Of a stretch of 47,429 nt of DNA, positions 8,503 to 15,486 are shown one piece after another; the first letter of the stretch is position 1, and each line of letters begins with the position of its first letter. Under the pieces are notes generated by a model. It ran no database searches. It had not been told where the DNA came from and was given only the letters and a program-made list of their open reading frames with translations. Origin of the DNA: Akkermansia muciniphila. Its GTDB lineage: Bacteria > Verrucomicrobiota > Verrucomicrobiia > Limisphaerales > BJHT01. The stretch spans positions 1 to 47,429 of the forward strand of contig CAMAUZ010000066.1 in assembly GCA_945861535.1 (NCBI GenBank), read 5' to 3'. The position numbers and the translations under genes were made by a program.

Positions 8503-8532
8503 GCCCGGCGAAGCCATTCGCCGGGCTTTTTT
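8503..8532 (+). terminator. Rho-independent terminator
   Basis: A 10-bp perfect stem GCCCGGCGAA / TTCGCCGGGC with a four-base loop GCCA is followed by six T. It lies 28 bp after the stop of the polysaccharide export gene and is the clearest intrinsic terminator in the window. Confidence 0.92.
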
Positions 8533-8558
8533 GCGTCGTCGTCCCGCTCCCGCCCCGT

Positions 8559-8734
8559 GTAGGAGTCGAGGTGACGAGACTCTAAACTCCTTCCACGAGC
8601 GGCCCGCCCCAAAACACCCACCACCGCGCCCTGCAACCAAGTTCCCGTCCCACAAGTCTCGCCCAAGTCAGCCCCCAAAACCCAGTCCACTTCTCTCGCA
8701 GAAAAGGTTAGAGCCTCGTTACCTCGACTCCTAC
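8559..8734. repeat. Interspersed inverted repeat, family D
   Basis: Outer arms GTAGGAGTCGAGGTGACGAG (from 8559) and its near-complement ending CTCGACTCCTAC at 8734 enclose about 120 bases. A single arm of the same family (GTAGGAGGCGACGTGAGGAG) occurs at 20703. The element fills the gap between the convergent polysaccharide export and Hsp70 genes. Confidence 0.85.
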
Positions 8735-8762
8735 AAAGGACGTGCGCGCGGACGAAACCGCC

Positions 8763-10676
8763 CTACTGGATGATCCCCCGCTTCCGCAGTAGCGCTTCCA
8801 TCGCGCGGTCCATCAAAATTTCCGCCAGCGGCTGGGTCGCCTGATCCAGCGCGGCGTTGGCGGCTTTCAACTTCGCCGGCTCGCCGATCTTCGTCTGCGC
8901 ATCCTCCGCCGCGAGCAACGCTTCGACCGCCCCCAGCGCCGTCTCGATCTTCGCACGCTGTTCCTCCGACAGTTCGGCGCCGCATTCCCCGAGCCCGTTG
9001 CGCGTCGCCTTCGCCGTCTCCTCCGCGCGCAGTTTCGCCTCGATCCATTGCCGCGCCTTCAGGTCATCGAAGGCGTGCTCGACCGATTCCTCCACCATCT
9101 GCTGCACCGCCGCGTCATCGACATCCACGGCGGATTTCATCGGCACGATCTTCTGATGCCCCGTCTTCGTGTCGCGCGCGAGCACATGGAGAATGCCATT
9201 GGCATCGATCTCGAACTGCACGCCCACGCGCGCAATGCCGCGCGGCGCGGCCTCAAATTCGAGGTCAAATTTCCCGAGGCTCCAGTTGTCCTTCGCGCGC
9301 TCGCGTTCGCCCTGGAGCACATGGATCAACATGCTGCGCTGGCCATCCACCGCCGTGGTGAACAGCTCGCCCGCCTTCACCGGAATCGTCGTGTTGCGCG
9401 GGATGATCACGTTCATCAGCCCACCAAACGTCTCGATCCCAAGCGACAGCGGCGTCACGTCCAGCAGCAGAATGTCCTTGAAACCGCCCGACAAAATTTC
9501 CGCCTGAATCGCCGCCCCGAGCGCGACCGCCTCGTCGGGATTCTGCGACGTGTTCAACATCGGCCCGCTGGCTTGGTGATAATCCGCGCCCAGCCGCAGA
9601 TCCCCGCGCGTCTCCTCGAACTCGGCGCAGCCAAACCACTCCCCCACGCACCGCCGCACCAGCGGCATTCGCGTCTGTCCGCCCACGAGAATGACCTGGT
9701 CCAAATCCTTCGCCTCGAGCTTCGCATCGCCGAGCGAACGCAGGCAGTGCGCGCGGGTCTGCGCAATGAGATCGCGGGTCAAATCCTCCAACTCCTCGCG
9801 TCGCAACCGGCCCGCGAAGCTGAACGTCGGCGTCAGGAATGGCAGCGGAATTTCCACCTCGGTATCCGTCGAGAGCCGAATCTTCGCCGTCTCCGCCGTC
9901 TCGCGGATGCGCGACAACATCGGCAAATCCTCGCGCGCATCCGGCCCGCCCGCCGCGATGATTTTCGCCACGAGGAAATCCACGACCCGCCGGTCCAGAT
10001 CATCCCCGCCGAGCCGCGTGTTGCCGTTCGTCGCGAGCACCTGGAACACGCCGTTGTTCAGTTCGAGAATCGACAGATCAAACGTCCCGCCGCCGAGATC
10101 GTACACCGCGATCTTGGATTTCTCGCGCAGCCGCAGCAGCCCATACGCGAGCGCCGCCGCCGTGGGTTCGTTGACGATCCGCTCGACCGTCAGGCCGGCC
10201 AGTTCGCCCGCGTGCTTGGTCGCATTGCGCTGCGCGTCGTTGAAATAAGCCGGCACCGTGATCACCGCGCGCGTGACGGCCTCGCCAAAGTAAGCCTCCG
10301 CATCCGCCTTCAATTTTTTGAGCACCTCCGCCGAGATTTCTTCCGGCGTGTAGTCGCGCCCGTGCAGGCGCATCGTCACCGGCCCCGCGCCCGCGCCCGC
10401 AACCGGATACGTCAGCGTCAGCTCCTCCCGCGCCACCTCCGCGCCGCGCCGCCCGATGAAACGCTTCACCGAATAAACCGTTTCCGCCGGGCGAATCACG
10501 CGCACCCGGTTCGCCGGATGCCCGACCGTCGGGGCCGCGCCCGCGCCGGGAAAATGCACCACCGACGGCGTGAGCCGCTGCCCGTCGGCATCCGCGATCA
10601 CCAGCGGAATGCCCGAATCCACCGTGGCCACCAGCGAGTTTGTGGTCCCCAAATCAATGCCGACAATTCTGCTCAT
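8763..10676 (-). CDS. Hsp70 family chaperone (DnaK/HscA-like)
   Basis: A 637-residue Hsp70. The ATPase domain has phosphate 1 motif GIDLGTTNSLVATVDSG (residues 5-21), VPAYFNDAQRNATKHAGELA, NEPTAAALAYG, phosphate 2 motif YDLGGGTFDLSILEL, and adenosine motif VILVGGQTRMPLVRR. The substrate-binding domain includes LLLDVTPLSLGIETFGGLMN and IPRNTTIPVKAGELFTT. A segment between the adenosine motif and PDEAVALGAAIQ (GCAEFEETRGDLRLGADYHQ) is longer than in canonical DnaK. The C-terminal lid is short and lacks the EEVD-like acidic tail, so it is closer to HscA-type or accessory Hsp70s. The ATG at 10676 (MSRIVGIDLG) is the family start; the upstream extension of the frame is repeat DNA. No grpE, dnaJ, hscB or fdx is adjacent, so it is probably a second Hsp70 rather than the main DnaK. 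Confidence 0.92.
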   Translation of the reverse strand: MSRIVGIDLGTTNSLVATVDSGIPLVIADADGQRLTPSVVHFPGAGAAPTVGHPANRVRVIRPAETVYSVKRFIGRRGAEVAREELTLTYPVAGAGAGPVTMRLHGRDYTPEEISAEVLKKLKADAEAYFGEAVTRAVITVPAYFNDAQRNATKHAGELAGLTVERIVNEPTAAALAYGLLRLREKSKIAVYDLGGGTFDLSILELNNGVFQVLATNGNTRLGGDDLDRRVVDFLVAKIIAAGGPDAREDLPMLSRIRETAETAKIRLSTDTEVEIPLPFLTPTFSFAGRLRREELEDLTRDLIAQTRAHCLRSLGDAKLEAKDLDQVILVGGQTRMPLVRRCVGEWFGCAEFEETRGDLRLGADYHQASGPMLNTSQNPDEAVALGAAIQAEILSGGFKDILLLDVTPLSLGIETFGGLMNVIIPRNTTIPVKAGELFTTAVDGQRSMLIHVLQGERERAKDNWSLGKFDLEFEAAPRGIARVGVQFEIDANGILHVLARDTKTGHQKIVPMKSAVDVDDAAVQQMVEESVEHAFDDLKARQWIEAKLRAEETAKATRNGLGECGAELSEEQRAKIETALGAVEALLAAEDAQTKIGEPAKLKAANAALDQATQPLAEILMDRAMEALLRKRGIIQ

Positions 10677-10873
10677 GAAATTAAATCCCCGCACGCCGCC
10701 GATGTCGCCAGACACCCGCCCGCGCGCGGCCCGCGACGATAGCACAACACCCCCGCGTGCCACGGGAAAAGACGCGAGCTGCCGCGGACGGGCGCATCCC
10801 AGTTCCTTGCAACGATCGGTGCGCGTTGGCGCCATCTCGCAAGGATGACCAGGAGCCCGGATGCGCCGGGACT

Positions 10874-11010
10874 GTGGGGCAGGCTTCCAGCCTGCCAGTT
10901 CGGGCGGCATCTTGCCGCCCGTTCCCATCGGTCGGCGGCGGGATGGTCACCACGACGGAACACGGGGCAGGGATGCCCCGCGAACTGGCAGGCAAGTATG
11001 CCTGCCCCAC
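10874..11010. repeat. Interspersed inverted repeat, family C copy 1
   Basis: Outer arms GTGGGGCAGGCTTCCAGCCT (from 10874) and the complementary sequence ending TATGCCTGCCCCAC at 11010 enclose inner pairs such as CGGGCGGCATCTTGCCGCCCG. A second copy with GCGGGCGTCCTCGCCTGCGA is at 26362-26466. It occupies the 10677-11331 gap between divergent genes; nothing else was found there. Confidence 0.85.
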
Positions 11011-11331
11011 ACCCGCAGCGTGGACACCAGACTGCGTCCAAGAAACTGAGATGCGCCCCCGCGGACTGGGTGACGCAGACCTCCTGGCCGGCGAGTTCGA
11101 GCGGCGTCTCGCCGTCGTCCCCACTCAGGCCAAGCCGCCCCGAGAACTCACTAGCGGCGAATTCTGCTCCGGTCGCACCGTTCGCCGGGGAACTCGCGCT
11201 GCGTCACCCGCTTGGCGCCCACACACCGATCGTCCGCGAAACCCGGGACTGAACTGCGTCCCGAATTCCCCCGCGTTTTCCGGGATTGCGTTTGCCAAAG
11301 CGCCGCATCTTTGGCAATCACACGCCGCACA

Positions 11332-13047
11332 ATGAGCAAGTCCGCATTATCTTTTCTCTGGTTCGGGCTGGTCGTCGCCTGCGGTTGTGGCGGCACCGCG
11401 CCCGGCATCCGCGCCCAGTCGGTTCCCGACGTCACCTTCCGCTGGCACTTCGTCGGCCTGAACCACATCAACGCCGCCACCAACGCCACCAAGCTCCGCA
11501 CCATCCTCGCGCTGCCGGAGACCACCAAGCTCCAGCAGGAACTCATCGCCAAATCCGCCGGCCCCCTCGCCGAACTCCTCATGCTCGGCCCGGCCCTCAA
11601 TCCCACCAACAGCCCCGCACCCGCCGCGGCCCTACAATCGCTCCTCCCCGAATTTCTCCAACACGAGTCCCTGATCGAGGTCCGCACCACCGCCGACCTC
11701 GTCAAAGAATGGCTCGTCGCCGTGCAACTGCCCGATGCCGCCGCGCCCGGGTGGGAAACCAAATACCGCACGCTCCTCACCCACGCCGGCACCGCCGCTC
11801 CGGCCAAGCTCACCTACCAGTCCGCGTTCACCGGGTGGCAGGCGGGCCGCAACGACCACTCCGGCCTCTACACCTACATGCGCGTCGGCCAGTGGTCCGT
11901 CTTCAACTTCCAGCGCGACGGCCGCCCCTGGCTCGCCGTCATGGCCCAGCTCAAGGCCACCGGCCGCCCGCTGCCCGCCGCGTCCGATTACCTGCTCGCC
12001 CTCGACGCCGACCTGCCCGCGCTGCGCAAATGGTGGCCGCTGCCCGAGTACATCGACTTCCCGAAAGTCGCCCTCACCGTCGCCGCGCAGGGCGAGAGCC
12101 TCCGCACCGTCGCGCGCCTGCGCTTCCCCGACACGCTCGCGTGGAACTGGCAGCCGTGGCAGCTCCCGACCAACAGCCTGCAAGACCCGCTCCTCAGCTT
12201 CACCGCCGTGCAGGGCCTCGAGCCGTGGCTGCGCCGCCATCCGGTCCTTCAGAAACTGGCCGTCCCCTTTCCGCTGCGACAATTCTTCGTCTGGGCGCAC
12301 AACGACATTCCGTTCAAAACCTTCGCCGCCCTGCCGGTGCCCGACGCGACGAACCAAGTCCGCCAGTTCGCCCCGCGCCTCGCCGCCGCGATGACCACCA
12401 ACACCATCCCCGCGCTGGTCGGCGCCGTGCGCGTCGCCACCAACGGCCTCGAGGCCGTCTGGCTCGGCCTGCCCATCTTTGCGCCCTTCCTCCGGCCCGC
12501 CGGCGAACCCGGAGACAACTTCCTCCTCGCCGGCACCATGGCCGGCCTCGTGCCGCAGATGCCCAACACCAATCCCCCGCCGCCCGAACTGCTCGCCCGT
12601 CTGACCGCGCGCAGCAACCTCTTCTACTACGACTGGGAAATCACCGAGGGCCGCCTCGCCCAATGGCGGCAGATGAATGCGCTCCTCGCCATGCTGGGCA
12701 CCGCGCCCGCACTGCCCACAACCACGGCCATTCCCACCCAGCCGTGGCTCGACGTCATCACGCCCCATCTCGGCAACACCATCACCGAAGTCACCCTCGA
12801 GAACGCGCGCGAACTGCAGTTCATCCGCAAATCCCATCTCGGCCTCACCGGCTTTGAACTCGTCCAGTTGGCGAAATGGTTGGGCAGCGAAAATTTTCCG
12901 TCCCTGCTCCCGCCGTCACCCACCAACGCCCCTGCGCCACCTGTCCCGGGAGTTCCGCCCACGCGCGTGCGCCCGCCCGCCGTCCCCGCTCCGTCCGTGC
13001 CAGCCACGCCAGCGGCTCCGTCAAAAACTCCCCCGCCCCCGCGCTGA
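11332..13047 (+). CDS. Secreted or lipid-anchored protein of unknown function
   Basis: A 571-residue protein starting MSKSALSFLWFGLVVACGCG, an export signal with a possible lipobox (LVVAC, Cys near residue 17). The body is rich in Trp, Leu and Pro with no motif I can name; it contains segments such as LLALDADLPALRKWWPLPEY, LEPWLRRHPVLQKLAVPFPL and FYYDWEITEGRLAQWRQMNA. The overall plan resembles large substrate-adhesion-like exported proteins of PVC bacteria (comparable to DUF3352 proteins), but I cannot assign a family. The last 60 residues are Pro/Ala-rich and probably disordered. The ATG 11332 is preferred over the longer frame from 11212 because of the signal sequence. It lies six bases upstream of pdxJ and is probably co-transcribed with it. 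Confidence 0.75.
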   Translation: MSKSALSFLWFGLVVACGCGGTAPGIRAQSVPDVTFRWHFVGLNHINAATNATKLRTILALPETTKLQQELIAKSAGPLAELLMLGPALNPTNSPAPAAALQSLLPEFLQHESLIEVRTTADLVKEWLVAVQLPDAAAPGWETKYRTLLTHAGTAAPAKLTYQSAFTGWQAGRNDHSGLYTYMRVGQWSVFNFQRDGRPWLAVMAQLKATGRPLPAASDYLLALDADLPALRKWWPLPEYIDFPKVALTVAAQGESLRTVARLRFPDTLAWNWQPWQLPTNSLQDPLLSFTAVQGLEPWLRRHPVLQKLAVPFPLRQFFVWAHNDIPFKTFAALPVPDATNQVRQFAPRLAAAMTTNTIPALVGAVRVATNGLEAVWLGLPIFAPFLRPAGEPGDNFLLAGTMAGLVPQMPNTNPPPPELLARLTARSNLFYYDWEITEGRLAQWRQMNALLAMLGTAPALPTTTAIPTQPWLDVITPHLGNTITEVTLENARELQFIRKSHLGLTGFELVQLAKWLGSENFPSLLPPSPTNAPAPPVPGVPPTRVRPPAVPAPSVPATPAAPSKTPPPPR

Positions 13048-13053
13048 CCGACT

Positions 13054-13794
13054 ATGCTCAAACTCGGCGTCAACATTGATCACGTCGCCACCGTTCGCGA
13101 AGCGCGCTACCGCGGCCAATCCACCGGCGAACCCGACCCCGTTGCCGCCGCGCTGCAATGCGAGGCCGCCGGCGCCCACGGCATCACCGCCCACCTGCGC
13201 GAAGACCGCCGCCACATCCAGGACCGCGACGTCCTCCGCCTGCGCGAACAAATCCGCACCCGGCTCAATCTCGAAATGGCCAACGCCCCCGCGATCGTTG
13301 CGTTCGCCCTGCGCCTGAAACCCGACATCGTCTGCCTCGTCCCCGAGCGCCGGCAGGAAGTCACCACCGAGGGCGGCCTCGACGTCGTCGCCCAGCTCGC
13401 GCCCCTGCGCGAAACCCGCCGGCGCCTCACCGACGCCGGCATCCCCGTCAGCCTGTTCATCGCGCCCGATCCCGCGCAGGTCGCCGCCGCCGCGCAGGTT
13501 GGCGGCGAATTCATCGAACTCCACACTGGCGCGTTCGCCGAACATTTCGCCGACCCGACCGCCCGCGAACGCGAAACCCAGCGCCTCATCGCCGCCGCGC
13601 GCCAGGCCCACGCCCTCGGCCTCCAGGTCAACGCCGGACACGGCTTGAACTACGAAAACCTCGCCACCCTCCACCGCGTGCCCCACCTCGTCGAACTCAA
13701 CATCGGCCACAGCCTCATCAGCCGCGCGATCACCGTCGGCCTCACCCAGGCCGTCACCGAAATGCTCGCGCTGCTCGCAGGCTACCGCGGCTGA
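13054..13794 (+). CDS. pdxJ: Pyridoxine 5'-phosphate synthase
   Basis: A 246-residue TIM-barrel enzyme of normal PdxJ length. It condenses 1-deoxyxylulose 5-phosphate with 3-amino-2-oxopropyl phosphate to form pyridoxine 5'-phosphate in the DXP-dependent vitamin B6 pathway. Recognisable elements are [18 protein letters not shown] at the N-terminus, [26 protein letters not shown] (catalytic Glu), [29 protein letters not shown] and [12 protein letters not shown] near the phosphate site, and [12 protein letters not shown] at the end. In E. coli pdxJ is directly followed by acpS; here acpS is also next on the same strand but about 0.9 kb of repeat DNA lies between. Confidence 0.97.
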   Translation: MLKLGVNIDHVATVREARYRGQSTGEPDPVAAALQCEAAGAHGITAHLREDRRHIQDRDVLRLREQIRTRLNLEMANAPAIVAFALRLKPDIVCLVPERRQEVTTEGGLDVVAQLAPLRETRRRLTDAGIPVSLFIAPDPAQVAAAAQVGGEFIELHTGAFAEHFADPTARERETQRLIAAARQAHALGLQVNAGHGLNYENLATLHRVPHLVELNIGHSLISRAITVGLTQAVTEMLALLAGYRG

Positions 13795-13824
13795 CGCGGC
13801 CCCGCGTGAACTTCAAAACCGTTT

Positions 13825-14667
13825 TTCAACCACGGATGGACACGGATGTACACGGATGGGAACGGGAACTCGGCCGGTCCGGAATTCACCCGGTGAGGGA
13901 GAACGCCAGCATCGGTTTTTCCCGGCTCTATCAGTCATTGCGAAAGTTCGTGCCGTCCGCACCGGGACCTCCGGCTCCCTCTCCTCCGTTCGGAACGGAG
14001 GAGAGGGTTGGGGAGAGGAGGCCCTCCGCCACGGCGAGAACAAACGCAATAGTGCGGCACCCCTCTCCCCGGCCGTCGCCCCGTTCGTGCCTCACGGGGC
14101 GAGGGAGACGGACGCGCTACTTGCGACAACGGTCCCAGCACGAACTTTCGCAACGATTGATACAGGGCTTCGGATTCTCCCTGCGCCGCGAGAATTTTGC
14201 CGCGGTGCTGGCGATCAGCAGCCCACCGGAGAATTGTCGCCGACCCTCGGCTCTTCGTCCCGGAGGGACACCGCAGGAAATTAGCCGGGGGCAAGCCCGC
14301 GCCAGCGGGCGCAGCCCCCGGTTACCACGCCGAACAGGCCATGCCCCAGCGGGGCATCGAAGAAATTTTTCGCATCGCCCGCGCCGCAGCGTTTCCGCCA
14401 CCGCTCTTCCCCTCGGCCCGGTCGAGCCGCCAGCGATCAGCCTGCATTCCCGGCCTTTTCTTCGATGCCCCGCTGGGACACCGGGCCACTTGGCACGGTT
14501 TCCGGGGGCGGCGTCCGCTGGCGCGGACTTGCCCCCGGCTAATCTCCTTCGGGGTCCCTCCGGGACGGGAAACGGGCGAACACTACCAACGCCTTTTGCC
14601 AAAGTGAACCGCCCATCCGCAAATTCCCCTTCCCCATCCTTGTCCATCCGCGTCCATCCGTGGTTAA
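13825..14667. repeat. Nest of inverted repeats between pdxJ and acpS
   Basis: Three nested or adjacent inverted repeats fill this 891-bp gap. The outermost arms are AACCACGGATGGACACGGAT (about 13829-13850) and the complementary CATCCGCGTCCATCCGTGGT near 14646-14664. Inside, ATTGCGAAAGTTCGTGC (about 13937) pairs with GCACGAACTTTCGCAA (about 14138). Further in, GGAAATTAGCCGGGGGCAAG (about 14277-14296) pairs with CTTGCCCCCGGCTAATCTCC (about 14531-14550), the family also seen at 1795. No ORF here resembles a protein. Confidence 0.85.
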
Positions 14668-14685
14668 TATTTCCCTCCTGATCCC

Positions 14686-15063
14686 ATGATCCTCGGCACC
14701 GGCATCGACCTCATCGAGATCTCCCGCATCAAGTCTTCGCACGACAAATTCGGCGAACGCTTCCTCAGCCGCATCCTCCGCCCCGAGGAAATTTTCTACT
14801 GCCTCTCCTACAAGAATCCCGCGCCCTACATCGCCGCGCGCTTCGCCGCCAAAGAAGCCATCTCCAAAGCCTTCGGCACCGGCATCGGCAGCGAGTTGAC
14901 GTGGCACGACATGGAGATCGCCCGCCGCCCCTCCGGAGAACCCCACGTGATCCTCCACGACGGCGGCCAAAAACTCCTGCTCGAGCGCCACGCCGCCCGC
15001 CTCCACCTCAGCCTCAGCCACACCGCCCAATACGCCACCGCTATCGCGATCCTCGAATCCTGA
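14686..15063 (+). CDS. acpS: Holo-[acyl-carrier-protein] synthase
   Basis: A 125-residue AcpS of normal length. The N-terminal motif GTGIDLIEISRI carries the Mg-binding Asp. The central motif RFAAKEAISKAFGTGIG carries the Glu/Lys that bind coenzyme A and Mg, followed by LTWHDMEIARRPSGEPHV and the C-terminal LHLSLSHTAQYATAIAILE. It transfers 4'-phosphopantetheine from coenzyme A to the Ser of acyl carrier proteins, such as the one at 1261-1548. The order pdxJ-acpS is conserved in many bacteria. The ATG directly after the repeat nest is the family start; no Shine-Dalgarno sequence is apparent. Confidence 0.97.
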   Translation: MILGTGIDLIEISRIKSSHDKFGERFLSRILRPEEIFYCLSYKNPAPYIAARFAAKEAISKAFGTGIGSELTWHDMEIARRPSGEPHVILHDGGQKLLLERHAARLHLSLSHTAQYATAIAILES

Positions 15064-15125
15064 CAGCGGTGACCAAAGGAGTTCGGCGCTTTGTTGGTGC
15101 GCGAGAAAACGCAAGCGAGCTCCAA

Positions 15126-15294
15126 GGCTCAGACATCCTGACCCGGCGGGAAATGGCGTGAGCTTGTCCTGATACCACACCGGCCTATTTTACCCGCGTG
15201 AGTCGATGAAAGCCGGTTGGATTTCCAGCGGATGGTATCAGGAACTTTCCCGAGATTCGATTCCATCCCCCAGTGAGGTCAGGATGTCTGAGGC
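15126..15294. repeat. Nested inverted repeat downstream of acpS
   Basis: Arms CTCAGACATCCTGACC (15128-15143) and GGTCAGGATGTCTGAGG (15277-15293) enclose a second perfect pair TCCTGATACCA (15167-15177) / TGGTATCAGGA (15233-15243). It occupies much of the 15064-15486 gap between the convergent acpS and glnD genes. Confidence 0.8.
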
Positions 15295-15295
15295 T

Positions 15296-15474
15296 AAAGT
15301 TCAAAGCTCAAGGGAAGCACCAAGGCCAAAGCCTCCCAGCAAAACCGGTCTTCTCCATCTTTGTATCCGCCGGAAAACGACCACACCTCCGCCAGAATCA
15401 AAACTGCTTGCGCCGTCCCTGGAGCTTGGTGCTTGGTAATTCTTTGAGCTTTGAGCTTTGAGCTTTGAGCTTCC
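15296..15474. repeat. Interspersed inverted repeat, family G copy 1
   Basis: The left arm AAAGTTCAAAGCTCAAGGGA (15297-15316) pairs with a right arm made of four TTTGAGC heptamers near 15442-15470. A second copy with the same two arms is at 39718-40010. The right arm reads toward the glnD 3' end. Confidence 0.8.
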
Positions 15475-15486
15475 AAAACCCCGCCC

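Noticed and set aside
9048-10742. A 564-codon plus-strand open frame
   Set aside because: It is the antisense shadow of the Hsp70 gene, with Arg/His-rich composition and no recognisable domains.
13158-14681. A 507-codon open frame over pdxJ and the repeat nest
   Set aside because: It is out of frame with pdxJ and continues through inverted repeats; Arg/Pro-rich composition only.
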